The translations under genes were made by a program, and so were the position numbers. From Eopsaltria australis (lineage: Eukaryota; Chordata; Aves; Passeriformes; Petroicidae), in the NCBI GenBank assembly GCA_034509425.1, contig JAVTVJ010000452.1, positions 744,001 through 808,000 on the forward strand: a stretch of DNA of 64,000 nucleotides, given 5' to 3'. Positions 1 through 12,740 of the stretch are shown one piece after another. Numbering within the stretch: position 1 is the stretch's first letter; each line of letters opens with the position of its first letter. The notes under the pieces are model-generated. The model ran no database searches and was not told where the DNA came from. It saw only the letters and a list, made by a program, of their open reading frames with translations.

Positions 1-412
1 CCCTGCCGGTAGGTATTATCTACCACACAAATCTTGTTCTCGCTCTCACTTTCCTCAATTCCTGTTTTAGTTTCTCATGCAATACTATATCAAATGCTGC
101 TGATATTCAGTCAGATTAAGTCTTCTGTCTTTTCATTGCTTAGAAAAAATCAGACAAAATAATATTACGTAACACATTCCATAAATTATTGTAAATTTTA
201 TCCCATTTTCTTCTGATTGCCATGTTTTAATTTGCATTTCCTAAAAAATCTCTTCCTTACATTTATGTTATCCTAAGGTCAAAAAAGCCATAGTCAAAAA
301 CCTGGGTCTAGAGCCTTTTTCCTCAGGTTTTTCCTCCTTTCTTAGCACAATTCCCTCATAAAATTTCTTTAATCAAAAACACAAATATCTACCAAATTCC
401 AGACTGTATTAC
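1..412. other. left edge: intronic IL17REL sequence, possible further exon at 1-42
   Basis: This is AT-rich intron-like sequence. On the minus strand a candidate acceptor (aactaaaacag) near 59-62 precedes an open stretch running off the window, reading IEESESENKICVVDNTYRQ. Its phase does not join the 413-436 candidate directly, so it is noted only as a possible downstream exon. Confidence 0.3.
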
Positions 413-436
413 CTCAATGCAAAGACAAGGGAGTAG
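413..436 (-). CDS. IL17REL: candidate IL17REL micro-exon (LLPCLCIE)
   Basis: This is a 24-bp segment with acceptor actctcag and donor GTAATA. It enters and leaves in phase 0, which fits the phase-0 end of the exon at 682-821. It encodes LLPCLCIE, very like the PCLCIQ-type signature of IL-17 receptor ectodomains. The small size makes chance possible. The fit of phase, position and motif is the evidence. Confidence 0.45.
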
Positions 437-3400
437 CTGAGAGTATTTCAGAGAAACGGATTTAAAAGATTCCTTTCCTTTTATCTGAAATGAAAAAGAT
501 GGCCATAAATCCAGGACAGTAAATGACTTTTAATAAAGCTAAATAATAGATATAGATAGCTATAGATACAGATGGATGTAGATAGATGTAGATGGCATTT
601 CCTATAACTATCACCTTAATGAGCATTGCCACCTGCAAGGCCGCCCCACCAGTTCCCCAAACCACAGTGAGTTTAACTCACCACAGCAAATGCCCCAACA
701 TCTTCACAGGTAAACCATTTGTAGCACAGCCGAACATAATAATCTTGATCTCCAGGAAAGTTGGATACATTCACTGTTACAATTTTCCTTGCTCTGTCTA
801 AATTATAATCTAACTTTCCAGCTGAAAAAAAAATAAAATCAAGCATGAAATTATTACATGTTTCTTTATAACTTTATTTATAAAAGGTACAGAATATATT
901 TCATAACCTGATAGAGATGAAACTCAACATCTCTAGATTCTTACCTAGAATGTTTGAAATTATTATTACTTTTATACTCTAATAGTTCTCATGTTCTTTT
1001 TTAAGAGATATAATTTTCATTCAATATTACTTAGTTTAGCACTTGTAATACTGAAAGACCAAGACACCTACCGATTTTACCTCAATATTAGTACTTGAAA
1101 TCTTATGTAGTTTATGTACAAATATTTGAAATACACACGCTGATACTACTATAAGTGCTGATTGTCCCAAGATTGTAATTTTCTTACATAGAGAGTATGT
1201 GCAACTATGATAGATATATGTAATATGTGGGAGAATACTTCATTATATATATATTCACAGGTATGCCAAAAGCAGTATAGCAGTTTGGCAAACTAATTTC
1301 AATCTATTTATGATGTCTGTCTATAGAGAAAACATAAAACCAGCAATCCTAGGTGCATTAAAAGAACACAAATCCAAACTTTTTATTTCCAAAAGTTCAG
1401 GAATCAAATAGACTATAAAAACCTTTACCTCCCATGTGGCATTTTCAGTAGCAATATATTTCCAGAACATTACCTATCGACTACATGATAATTGTAAGTA
1501 GTGGTAGTTGGAAATCATTACTTTGTCTCCCTGCTTATTTAAGTGTGAAAACATTTCATTGTATAGGCCACCAGAAATATCTCACAGTTCTAAGTTGCAT
1601 AGAAGATCAGCTCACCCGAACAAGCTGGAATGTATTTTCCCACATCACTGTTTCTGCAATCTGCAAAGTAGAAGCCAGATTTTGTCTCAGTGCTGCTTTA
1701 TTCATATAACTGTGTAAACAAGCTGCTAAATTATCCTATAGATTCCCAACAGGAAACCTCTCTCATCCCTCTTCTTAAAGGCAGATTTACATCCACTTTT
1801 AGATAAACAGCAAAAAAGAGAAGTACTCTTCCCACACATAGAGATTATATCACAATATGCCTTAAGGAACAATCTCCCCACTCTGGGGTTTTACTGGGAA
1901 ATCTCATCAGCAGTTAAGGCTATAGTTGAGGATGTAGCACCACATTTCTTTACCTAGAACCAACAACAATTTGAGTAATAATATTAATTTCAGTTACTTT
2001 TTCCTGAAAAAACAACTCCTGTTGTTTACCAGGGTCATTTCTCTGTTATCACTAACTCTGTATTTTTGCTATTCAGACTCCAGCCTCAGAAAGAAACACC
2101 CTATATAGCTCCTAGGGAGTTTACCAGAATTAGAAGCCAGGCAACACTTTCAGATCATCTGGTATTTTTATCTCCAAACCTTAACTCTTAAGAACATTAA
2201 AACAACTTTTCATGTGTTGTTTTCACCACTCATTGCATAACACAGTATTGGAGCAGCACTTTAATTTCCCCACAGAGCTCTTTTCCACCAAGAAATATAT
2301 CCTATTTTCCTTTGTTCATTCACCCTGGTAATGTGTCTTAAAACTGGGCTTCATAAAACTTTGTTTCCTCTCTTTGTCCCCAAAGTACTTATATACTTTA
2401 GTAGTGAATCAGGATTTATAAGAAAATTAAAGGATTTTTAAGCACAAAAAGGCCTTACTTGTACCGAAGTATCAAACAGTGTAGCAGGGGTCACACTGTG
2501 CCAAGGGACAAGGGCAAGAACCACCCATCCATGGGCTCTGGAGATGGGAAGGCAGGACAACCCCAAGCACAGGATCATACAAGGAGTCTTATGTCATTAT
2601 TTGCTTTTTCTTTCCCTGGCCACACTGTATCTTGGTTGGACCCTGGTGCTGAATCTATATTTGTATGCATATGGCATAATTTGTAAAAACTTTGTAGGCA
2701 CTTCACCCCAAAAACATGGTCAAATGCTACCTAATCTTTTCCAGTATGTAAACAGGCTATAGAACAGCTAGTTACTGAAAGTAAAACTGAATTTCTGTAG
2801 ACTTTCTTATTAAGCTTTCCTCAGGTTCTGAAGCCACCCCTGGCCCACCCACACAGAGAAGCAGAAGCTCCATCTGAGGCACAGAGAGCAGGCAGGGCTG
2901 AACGTGTGGGCAGAGAAAGAGCATGTGCCAATCACAAGAAGGGCAGCTGGGACAAATGTATAGTGTAAATTCAGTTTTCCACATACTTTTAGATATAAAC
3001 TCTGGGTTTTATAGCAAGTCGAGACCTTTACTTGCTAATAAAAAAAAAAAAATCACTGAAATGTAGACTAAGACTGGTCCTGGCACATGTGATCTACCAT
3101 CAGTTAGGGCAGTGTATCCCAGAATCTGATTTGGATGTGCTTTTGCCTTTGAGGTTTTCTCAGTTTGGTTTTTTTCTTTTACAAGATATTTCTTGAAAAA
3201 CATCTGATTTAAGATGCTTTCCTACCTTCAACATAGTAATGCTGACTCAGCTTGACTTCACAGTAATGTGGTACAGTTTTCATGGTCACATAGATGTGTT
3301 GTGCTACATTGACTTCAATGCAATTGAATTGTACCTGTACCTGTTTAAAACATTTATAAAATCAAGTTCATGCATGACTTCAGATACACAAAAACATTTG

Positions 3401-5308
3401 CTTAAGATATTTAAGAAAGAAATATTCTTTGTTCAGATGTATTTACATTTACAAGCAGCATTAAGCAGTCAATAAGGTAGCATTGGGAATGTGAAAGAAG
3501 CAGATACAACTTAATAGAAGGATTTCAAAAGGTATCGTTATTTCTAATCCAGGATATTGCTATCACCTTCACTTTTAGAAATCCATATATCTACAAGGTA
3601 TCCAATAATCCTAAATGCATAAAAATATCAAAAGCCCCAGTCTATAGGCATTTTACAAGCACAAATATTTGCAGAATGGAAAAAAATGTTTCTTTAAATA
3701 TTTAATGGCAACTTCAGAAAATTTATTAATTACTATAACAGTTTATGAGACAGAAAGTAATTTAGGAAACAAAAGTTGAGGTCCAGTTATAGTAGGTCAT
3801 TCCCTCACTGCTATCAGTTAACTATTATATTTCACCATTCTAAGAACAGATGAGCATGGGTGCTTAGGCACCTGTCTGTCTTCTGATGTGTAAACTTCAT
3901 TGACGTGGTTTGATTGAAGTCATATGCGCTTAAAATCCCTGCAGCGTTGTTCCTAGACATTGGAGTCAGAAAAGCTTCCACGCAATTTGGAGGGCACAAA
4001 AAGAAAGCTCACAACACTGATATGAAAATTAGGCTCTGCAGAGGCAGGTTACCTTGTCAAAAGGTCAGTGGAAGAAGTAAATAAGTGGTGAAGAATTGAA
4101 ATTGTGTGTTTTAAAGGGTATTTTGTTGTGGAGTTTCATTTGGCTATGCTGAAGCATGTTTCATTGTAGTTTTCCACAAAGTCAATAAGAAGAAAATAAG
4201 AGAGATACAAAATATATTATTTTCCAAAGGTTTGTAAACATTTAAATGAAAAATTGCTCCCCCCGAAAAGGAATTTACCTTCTTTCCATTAAGCATCTTG
4301 CTTTTTTTCCTAGTGAATCTCACATTTGTGCACTGAGATTGCTGTGTGTCTAGTGAAAAAGAACATATTTCCAGCCCACGAACATTCTCTGAAATGAGTT
4401 AGGAACAGATTACAAATTTATAATTTAGGCATCTTTAAGAAGAACAAAAACATAAATTAAAATACACCATATCATAAGCTTTCCTTCTAAGAGAAAGGCA
4501 TATGTATTTTATCTGCTTTAAAAAAGGGACATTATATATAACTCACACGTGGGAGTAGGAACAAGGATTTAATACAGATTGCTATAAATGAAGCTTTAAT
4601 TATGCAAATTTTAAAAATAAACCTATTAACTCTGAGTGAAACAGCTAGGAAATATCTAAATGGTAACATATGAAGCACATGAATGGCAAGGTGTTAGTAA
4701 ATATAGACTATGGACAGGAAGGTCGTGTACTTTAATTTTATTTTAGTGCAGAACTGTAACTTCACATGAATGAACTGTTTCTCCTTCTGAACTCTTTCTC
4801 CTTCTGTAGGGGCAGTCACTCGTGTCCAGATTATTAGAGCAGACAGAATTAGTGTGTGTGCCTGCATGGATGCCAGAGCAAGAAAGAAAAGGGCAGCTAT
4901 GTGCTTGGGGGTACTGGCAGAGGACAAGTTATGTGTGTTGTATTGGAAGGCAGAATTCATTATCTCAGTTCTCATTCACTTGAGAAGGGTCACAACTTCA
5001 TCCTGTTTTGCAGTAAAATGCTTTCACAAAAATATTTTTGTGATAACATTGCATGAAAATAGCTTTGTCCCAAATATTACAATATGGAACAAATTTTGGC
5101 TGAACCACTATAACTAAAAAGTGAACAGAAAGGGCTCAGTAGCAAAGCTGATTCCTACCATCCAGACTCAGAGTTCCTTTAATGTTTAAATGAAGAGAGC
5201 ATGGGTTTCCTTGGACACATTTCATCACTGTTGAAATCTTCATGCTTTTCAGTGCCGTAGAAGATAAAGGTACAGGAGCATCATGGCAGAAGCTGTTAAA
5301 AATGCCAC
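413..5308 (-). CDS. IL17REL: IL-17 receptor E-like gene, partial (3' end outside window)
   Basis: This is an assembled gene model. Exons at 5159-5308, 4279-4388, 3226-3340 and 682-821 (transcript order) each have AG acceptors and GT donors, and their phases fit: 1-nt carry-over, phase 0, 1-nt carry-over, phase 0. The product reads as an extracellular IL-17-receptor-type module with many cysteines. Landmarks are KCVQGNPCSLHL, then RGLEICSFSLDTQQSQC, then CIEVNVAQHIYVTMKTVPHYC, then NVSNFPGDQDYYVRLCYKW. The order and spacing agree with what I remember of mammalian IL17REL and the paralogue IL17RE. The gene lies beside MLC1 in the same orientation as in human 22q13.33. The family binds IL-17 cytokines at the cell surface, but IL17REL itself has no settled ligand or function. 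The first exon and the 3' exons are not established here. An IL17RE paralogue is the main alternative, and synteny argues against it. Confidence 0.85.
682..821 (-). CDS. IL17REL: IL17REL exon (YYVRLCYKWFTCEDVG exon)
   Basis: This exon is 140 bp. Its acceptor follows a long T tract (tttttttttcag) and its donor is a strong GTGAGT. It enters with a 1-nt carry-over and ends in phase 0. The peptide reads RKIVTVNVSNFPGDQDYYVR then LCYKWFTCEDVGAFAV. This is a fibronectin-III-like strand pattern with paired Cys, as expected in the second extracellular domain of IL-17 receptors. Confidence 0.85.
3226..3340 (-). CDS. IL17REL: IL17REL exon (VAQHIYVTMKTVPHYC exon)
   Basis: This exon is 115 bp, enters in phase 0 and leaves a 1-nt carry-over at donor GTAGGA. 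The peptide is VQVQFNCIEVNVAQHIYVTM followed by KTVPHYCEVKLSQHYYVE. Two in-frame AG acceptors lie 6 nt apart (right ends 3340 or 3334), which would add or drop two codons. Two Cys and the VTMKTVP strand match the IL-17R ectodomain pattern. Confidence 0.87.
4279..4388 (-). CDS. IL17REL: IL17REL exon (LEICSFSLDTQQSQC exon)
   Basis: This exon is 110 bp. The acceptor is catttcag and the donor GTAAAT. It completes the codon split from the exon at 5159-5308, so the junction reads LDENVRGLEIC, and it ends in phase 0. It carries RGLEICSFSLDTQQSQC, the segment that most clearly identifies the IL17RE/IL17REL family. Confidence 0.88.
5159..5308 (-). CDS. IL17REL: IL17REL exon (KCVQGNPCSLHL exon)
   Basis: This exon is 150 bp. 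Its acceptor follows a pyrimidine-rich stretch ending in tgcatttgcag, and its donor is GTAGGA. It enters with a 1-nt carry-over and leaves a 1-nt carry-over. The peptide includes FCHDAPVPLSS and MKCVQGNPCSLHLNIKGTLS. The CSLHL segment is typical of the IL-17RE/REL ectodomain. Confidence 0.85.
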
Positions 5309-6074
5309 CTGCAAATGCAAACACAAGGACAGAGAAACTTCATTGCACACACGATGTCTGGGGGAGAGCACGCATGACAGGGGAAGTTCCAGTTCTGAAA
5401 TCAGTAAGAAAGTCACACTGACCAGCAAAACCAGGACCTTCCCTAAGACTTTCACATGGCTAACATAGCTAGTTGGCTTCACTAGCAATGGAGGGGGTTG
5501 GAATAAAATTCTAAGCTTAGGGAAATGTTAACCTACCAGAGGAAGCAATCACGCTTCTAACAACTCAGGTTAGCAGAACACACCTAGACTAATACTGTTT
5601 TTAATTAATTAGATCTGCTAGATCATGGCTAAACTAATAGCTTATATAAACTTTTTTCGAAACCATTACCTGTAAATTGTGAGCATTCTCATAATACTTT
5701 AATTTTAGGACTTTCTGATAGTCTCAATTGCTGTTAAAATTTCACTTTCACACAAGAGGGCACCATTGCATTCCTAGTCATGGAAGAGCACTTTACACCT
5801 ACAGGATTTCCTCCTGCTTTCAACCAGAACAACAAGAGCAGAATAAATATTATCCAGGCCTTCTTCAAGGCACGGAACACAGTAATCAGTAGGCACAGAA
5901 CACAGCTACTATGTGTCATTTTATTTCCCCGTGGAAATTTAGTCATTCCAAAGCCTTAGGAAATGGGTTTGCAGAGCTAAAACTGTAACCTAGTATAAAA
6001 GGAAGGCCCCAAACCTCATCAGTTAGCATATTTCATCTCTTTCTACTTCTCAGGCTGCCCTACACAGAAATCAG

Positions 6075-6103
6075 TTATTTATTTATTTATTTATTTATTT
6101 ATA
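6075..6103. repeat. (TTTA)n microsatellite
   Basis: About seven uninterrupted TTTA units, directly visible. Confidence 0.95.
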
Positions 6104-7682
6104 TTGGTACAGTGGATTTAATCCCCAGTGCATTCCTTGGGCTTCTCCACTTCACATCCATTGTTTGTAGTCCCAAAAACTAGGTGTTCAAGAAACTATC
6201 AGAACAAGTGACCAGGGAGTTAGGTTTTTTCCCTTGGCTTGGTATGCAATACAGCACAGCTCTTCTTAGCTGTAACTATGTAACTGCTATTTCTTGGAAT
6301 ATTTCCTGGCCTTCTCCCTTCTGTACATAGCATGAAAGTTAAAAATCACCCAAGTAAAACAAAGTTGACCATTCTCCTTCCCCTGGTGAAAGGCTAGAAC
6401 AAAAAAAAAAAAAAAATTTATTCATATTAGTCAGCTGTTCAAAATGCTCCTCAAAGAAGTTCAACATGTATGGCGAAGAGTATGAAAGTGTGAAACAGCA
6501 GTGCCACAAAATTGTGCTTGCCATAAAATTCAGGATAGGGACTCTTACTGGGATCATCAGGAAAGGGTGCATCCCTCAATGTCAAGACAAGAACTGTTGT
6601 CAAGTGCTGATGCTCATTGCCTCACATGGAAGACACATCCACAGTTCTCACAGAGGAAAGGTAGGGTGTGGAGAAAGAGGAAAGACAAGGTTTATCCTTA
6701 CTTATCTTTCCAACCCTTCCAGTGAAGAAAAGTGCTCTAAATCCAAAGACAGCAAGTTCATTAACCCTAACAGGACGTATTCCTATCTTACAAGATCCTC
6801 ATTTTCCCAGTGTCCTGTTGCAGCTGAAACCCTTTGTCAAAGATCAGATGCTGATACTGCAGGATGTGAAGACAGGTTGACATAAATGTGGCACCTTCAC
6901 TTAAATCTATTAGGCCATAAGTGCCCTCACACCTGGTATCAGGAGAAATAAGTCCAGTGTGATACATACCAGGAGAGACAAACACTTCACACCTGAATCT
7001 CCACTCCATTAGCCTGGTTTTGTGTCATTGAGCATATTTGGGAGGCAACAGGATATGCTGATATGAACCAAAAAATGCGTGGGAAAACAAGGAGGCTTTA
7101 CCTCAACTGGCAGTAGGCCAACTCTGAATTATCCAAAGAAATACTGGCAACTAGAGAAGACAATTTATTCAAACCAAAGAAAAAACACAGATCACTCAAA
7201 AAATACACATAAGGTTTAAGAGCAGTTGGATTACATTGACTTTTGTAGAATTTATAAACATTTCCACAGAGATAAGGCAGCCCACAGAAATACAGTGCAC
7301 AGCAGCTGGATATGAACACTGTATTCCATGTTCCAAGAATGCGTGGTGTAATAATCCTGAAGGTATCTCAGGATGGAAAGTTACTGTACAACACTCACTT
7401 AATCCACCCACAACTAACTGGGAGTTTATCATATTGCAGAACTACCTGATAACTATTACTAATAATGTGATAAGTGATGATTAGTTTGAGCTCTGGCTCT
7501 GCTCAAAAAGATATTTTCCTGACTGCATCATATGAGATGTAGTTGTGGATACCAAAAGGTATCTGGGAGTAACTGTTTCTGCTTAAGTTTTGGTTATTGG
7601 TGTAAATTTCTTGATCAAGGCTCATAACCTCACCCATTTCCATGTCTGCATAGAAATAATTTATAGGGGAGGGCAATGTATG

Positions 7683-7683
<1 letters not shown>

Positions 7684-7715
<32 letters not shown>
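7684..7715. repeat. (GATA)n microsatellite
   Basis: About eight uninterrupted GATA/TAGA units, directly visible and likely polymorphic in length. Confidence 0.95.
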
Positions 7716-7716
<1 letters not shown>

Positions 7717-9894
7717 TTCAAAGCAGACACTTCTTTACAAAGCATTGTGTTTGGGTGTATTTGACCATATTATTTGACTGTATTTCTTTTTGGGGAAATT
7801 GTAATGACTGAGTTGAATTTTCTCCTTAGCTATTACAGCCTGAGGTATGATATCATCGATGTCACAGGGTTTGAACTATCTCATAAGGATTCGAAGTCAG
7901 CCTGGGTGCATTACTGACATTGGATCAGCATCAGACAGATGCACAAATACAGGTTTAAGGGCTACTGCCCTGTCAGCAGAGACATTATTCTCCTTGGTCA
8001 TGGTTTCCACTTTCTAACTGAGATCAAATATGTAATGCAGTGAATAAAATGAAATTACTCTTCCACTTTGGATTTTTTTCCATTAATTTTATGATATATT
8101 TTGAGAATTGCAAAACATGCTGTAAAACTCATTAATAATAATTTAAATGGATCATATCACGCAAGAGGATACTAGCTTTGGATTACAGTAAATACATGAT
8201 ACAAGGATGAACTGACAGAAAATAATTTTCATTGTATAAATCATCACTGTATGAGACTCATTTCTGACTAATTCTTCAGTAAACTCCTACTTTATCATCT
8301 TTTAATCCCCTCTTAAGATATTTTCTTCTGGAACACACCCCATTTTCCTTTTCACATGAGTAGTTTTATCTATATCCCAGAAGACATAAAGATACATCTT
8401 GCTACACAAACCATCCATTGAGTAAATCTTACCTAAATTTTGTGTTTATGAATAATAGCTGTAATTAGCCCTACATGAGAGAGGGATTGTTGCTTTAATG
8501 AAAGTTTCCTTAATTATGGACACATATAAGCCCAGGCATAAAGAAACCAAGGCTTATTATTCAGCATGTAGACATTTCCTTGTACTTTTGCCATCAGCTC
8601 AACCACAGCAGATAATTTTTTTTTTTAATCTGATGATGCAGCAATCACGGTAGAACTGTCACGACAGCAAATCACACCTTATGTACAGTTGGATAATAGA
8701 AGCCAGAGCTGAGCAATGAATATGCAATAGAAATGAATAGATGGATAATTTGAAGCCTCAGGTAAGAAGATGAAATTGGAGAACAGCATGAAAAAATAAA
8801 AGGCAGAGAAAACCTGTTAACAAGGCTGGGACAACACCCAATAGAAAATCCTAACTCATTTTTTATCTGATATGTCTTCCCAACAAGTATTGTAGAATCT
8901 GAACTGCTTAAGGATACTGACAGTGCTAAATCTGTGAGCATCTCTAAAGCCTACTAGAATTGCTTCACTGGCACATCATTCCATGACTATAAATTACAGT
9001 AGTATTTCAGACTTCTTTGCATGTGATTTACCACAGTATCTGCTGCATCTGTCCATTAGGATGATTCAACAAAATTCATAAACAAAGTAGATATGCTCTC
9101 CTACAATAACCACATGGTGCACTTCAGCTAATAAGTACCAAAATTCACAACTTGAAAGTACTTACAGCAATTATGAAATTGATTAAATTTCAGACTGACA
9201 TCGTCTCTTTTCACAATTGCAATGCACAGTAAATTAAAAGGATTTCATGGTTGTGTGTTCAGAAAACATTTCAAACTTTCAAGGATATTGAACAACATGG
9301 TGATATACTGTGCCAAATACATTTTCAGAAAATGTAATTTTTTTTTAATCATTGATATTTTGATATCAATGTATGGATATCTTACAGTGACTTTCAAATA
9401 CTACAGTAGTTCTTATGTACTACCTAACAGTCTAGAAGAGCATGAGGAAAAAGGCAGAGTCAAAGCTACACTGCCAAATACTACTGAGGTGGTGGCTGCA
9501 AATTTTAAGAAAATAAAGCAACTTTTTGTTGCATCTAAAAGAAATTACTACTGCAAAGGTCCTCTACTATAGAGGTCTTTAAAGGTAATTTTAAATAGTT
9601 TTTTAAAATAATATAGAAAAGGAAGTATGGAAAGAGTATACACCCATTGTTGCAAAAGTGAATTAGGATGAAGACAAAAAATACTTTTTCATCATCCCTG
9701 TAAGGCTGAGTCATCCTACCTCTTGTGTTAAAGATAGCTGATAAGTTGTTATTTCAGACTACACTGAAAAAAACCTACAACCAGCTTCATGTATATCATC
9801 TTAAAAGATATGGATCTTCAGTTTACAAACCCTTCAGTGCCCTTCCAGTTAAGAGTGAAACATCTAGCTTATCTGATGTGCATCATCCGCATGT

Positions 9895-9966
9895 CCCTGC
9901 ATCAAGGGTTGGACCAGATGACTCCCAGAGGTCCCTTCCGACCTCAGCCAGGCTGCGTTTGTGATC
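9895..9966 (+). mobile_element. CR1-type LINE 3' tail fragment
   Basis: The sequence GGTTGGACCAGATGACTCCC followed by AGAGGTCCCTTCCGACCTCAG matches the conserved 3' end of avian CR1 retroposons as I know it. It is a short 5'-truncated copy, which is the usual form for CR1. Confidence 0.8.
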
Positions 9967-11081
9967 TAAGCAACTCTGGCAGTCAACAAGACGACTCCCT
10001 CCCAGCATTTAAATCTCCTTGTCTCAAAATGGATGGAATGAATCACCACCTCGTGGTACCTGTGAGTCTCCAATATCTAGATCTGCATTTGTGTAATACC
10101 CAGCACAGATTTTAACTCACAACCAACAGAATTACGGGTGTTCTTCCCTTTGAGAACAGCTTTGAAGGGCTTGATATTCTCAGCCTGTACTGCTCAAGGA
10201 CATAAAGGCATGCTTCAGCTAGCAGAACAAGGGTCAACACCCCTGTTTATTCTACCTTCCACATAGTTTGTGCAACTAGCAGCTCAGCTGCCTAATCCTA
10301 ACAAGATTCATTCACAACCCTTGAACCAGCCACCAAAGGTTTACTCTGCTCACCAGCAGTAGAGTAGAGTCTTTTTCTGGTGGCACTTTTAACTGCATCC
10401 CTTCCACACACATATTCTTTCTCTCTACCTCAACACAATCCCATAAATGCCATGCATTCTGAGTGAGGACTTGTGCCAGCTGACATTCAGCTCATGTTCC
10501 ATGCCATGGCATCAGCATCTCACATGCTTGAGCCCAGCATCGCATCTTCTCCCTTTCTGTGTACTCACTGACACGTGGATTCACGAGAGGCACTGTGAAG
10601 TCTAGCAGTGCTCAGAGTTGAGCCTCCAGGTAGGACAATCCTGTCGGGGGGGACTGTGACTGTCCTCTGAATAGGGACCCTGACTGTCCTCTCAGGGAGG
10701 ACTGTTTGTGAGGCAACTGCCTTATACTTACCTGCAAATGACTGTGTGCACTGAAGGAATGACTGATAGAGACTTCAGAGTTCAGGTAATTTCAGCCCCT
10801 ATATTATTTCTATACGCAATATCAATACTAAGTGGAAGCAATAAAAACATGTAAAATAACTTACCAAACTCTCTTTCCTTCACTATGGTAAGGAAAATTA
10901 TAAAGCAGTTGTCATTAAACTATAATTTACCAAAACCTACCAATTTCCAATGTTTTTACAAAAGAACTGGTGGTAAATGCTCATGACCCTGATCTGATGT
11001 CACTAGGATAGTGGATTTAATATATTTGATAAATTATCTTTAAAAACAAACATAGTAAAAATGTGAATGATGTATACTTAC

Positions 11082-11109
11082 CAGAAGGGCTGCTTTTACA
11101 GTGAATCCC
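11082..11109 (-). CDS. IL17REL: candidate upstream micro-exon of IL17REL (28 bp)
   Basis: This is a 28-bp segment with a consensus acceptor (cttctgtttgcag) and a consensus donor (GTAAGTATAC). Read from phase 0 it gives GIHCKSSPS and leaves the 1-nt carry-over required by the exon at 5159-5308, forming SPSGGIFNSFC. It would be separated from that exon by a 5.8-kb intron. Strong sites and correct phase support it, but it is too short for homology to be convincing. Confidence 0.35.
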
Positions 11110-12740
11110 CTGCAAACAGAAGCAAAATATTTTAAGACCTGAGGTAACAATAAAAAGAACAGTGTAACATTGTACACAAGTAAACATACCTTAAACAAGT
11201 AAACATGTTCATAGTCCACAACAGAAATAATTTTCAAGGTTAAAAAAATTATTTTCCAATACAGTGAAAAAGCACATCAGTGCTTCATATGACAGACTGA
11301 TATGTATGGGGACACAAGATCAGAATTATCCTCATTTTCAAGTATTTCTACTGAGGTGTGTAATTGTTCTAACAAGTATAAGAGTTCCATCAAATAAAGA
11401 TCTCATTTTATCAGGTATGGCCATTCCTACTGACCAAAAGTTTATGTATTACTTCATTAAACTCTACAATGGATTTGTTCACACCAGGGCAAAGAAACCC
11501 AATGATTTTATAATGGAAGATATCTAGAACATTATTGAATATTATACGATTTTTAGAAGATCCCACTAGAAAGGAAGCATTACGGCAATTGCAAATGAAG
11601 TCTAGAAATAAGATTTTTATTTCTGACATATGGCTTAGAAGACTGAAAATTAAATTAGTCAGCCACAGTACTTACTGTGTTTAAGGGGAAGTGTCTCTGT
11701 AAGAGGCAAAGTGAACCTGGCATTGAGATTTTAACAAGCTTCCAGCTATCTTTCAGACAGACTACATCCATTTTCCCCGTAAAATACACATTTAACCACA
11801 CATTAAAATTTTGTAGGGTACAAAAATAACAAATCGTACTTTGACTGCTATGCAAGAAAGGCTATTGCTTAACCACCAAATACTGTTTGCTGCCATTCTG
11901 GCATTCAAGTTTCTGGCATAGCCCTTATACCAGTATTCTTTTGCATACAGAATATATGTTCCCATTTTCTTTCCTTTAAAAGCAGTGTCCTGTTGACAGA
12001 GATACTTTTATCACACCCACAAAAGTAGCAGGCACCGCCTTGTCTCATCTGCTCTCAAGTGGGATGGCAGCTTTAAGTCCTTTTAAAACATTTTAGGATC
12101 TTCTCAGCAAGCCAACAATCTGTGAGTTTTAGAGCCAGCAAAACTCTTTTGGTGGACATTTAGAAGTTCTTGAATTGAAACACAGAGGCTGCAGCCTGGG
12201 CAAGCATTAGCACATCATAAAATAACTACTGCTTGGTTTTCCAGGAGACTTTCATCCACAGGGAATCCTGTGCTCATCAGAAACAAAGCTGTAGAGCAAA
12301 ACCATGTTATTGCTGCAGGTCAGAAATGGCAGCATGTTTGCTCCCCTGTAGCAGCTGCCTGAGGTACCAGAGAAGAGTGTCCTGCCCTTCACTGCCGCTT
12401 TTCGTTTGAACTGAATAAGCCTCTTCTTAAAGGAGGCCTTTTGAAAACCAGTGACCACTATCTAACCTGTATCAGTTCCCATTCTCCTGTCCTTTTGGCA
12501 CTTCTGTTTTTCAAAAATAACTTTTGGACATAAGTTGTCATCTTTTACTATTGACAATTTGTTACTATGACTCAAAAAAGTGCAAATGCATAAAAGGTGG
12601 TATTATAAACCACATTTTTGTAATAAGACAGATGCGGTAATACACTGTCATAGATTGAAGATTAGAAAAATTATTTGTGACATTGTTAAAGACACTGTTT
12701 TGGCTTCTTCTGCAGCGTAATACATTGACACTCAAATTAG

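Larger units (their letters stand above)
5309..11081. other. probable IL17REL intron or upstream region, no recognised exon
   Basis: This is AT-rich sequence without a coding exon I can support. It holds a TTTA tract (6075-6103), a poly-A run near 6402, a GATA microsatellite (7684-7715) and a CR1 tail (9895-9966). A 19-bp candidate exon on the minus strand ends at a good donor near 10730 (GTAAGTAT), but there is nothing else to support it. Confidence 0.6.

Noticed and set aside
2454..2543. Possible IL17REL exon with donor GTAAGG
   Set aside because: The phase required by the neighbouring exons meets a stop, and the exons at 3226-3340 and 682-821 already join perfectly.
2800..2990. Cys/Leu-rich minus-strand frame beside IL17REL exons
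   Set aside because: Superficially receptor-like, but it has no usable donor and does not fit the phase of the secure exons on either side.
7236..7484. 82-codon plus-strand frame with several cysteines, looking like a small secreted module
   Set aside because: No cysteine spacing of a known domain, no signal peptide, no splice sites consistent with an exon.
9222..9572. 116-codon plus-strand frame
   Set aside because: AT-driven composition (Lys, Asn, Tyr, Phe-rich), no family resemblance, no promoter or splice evidence.
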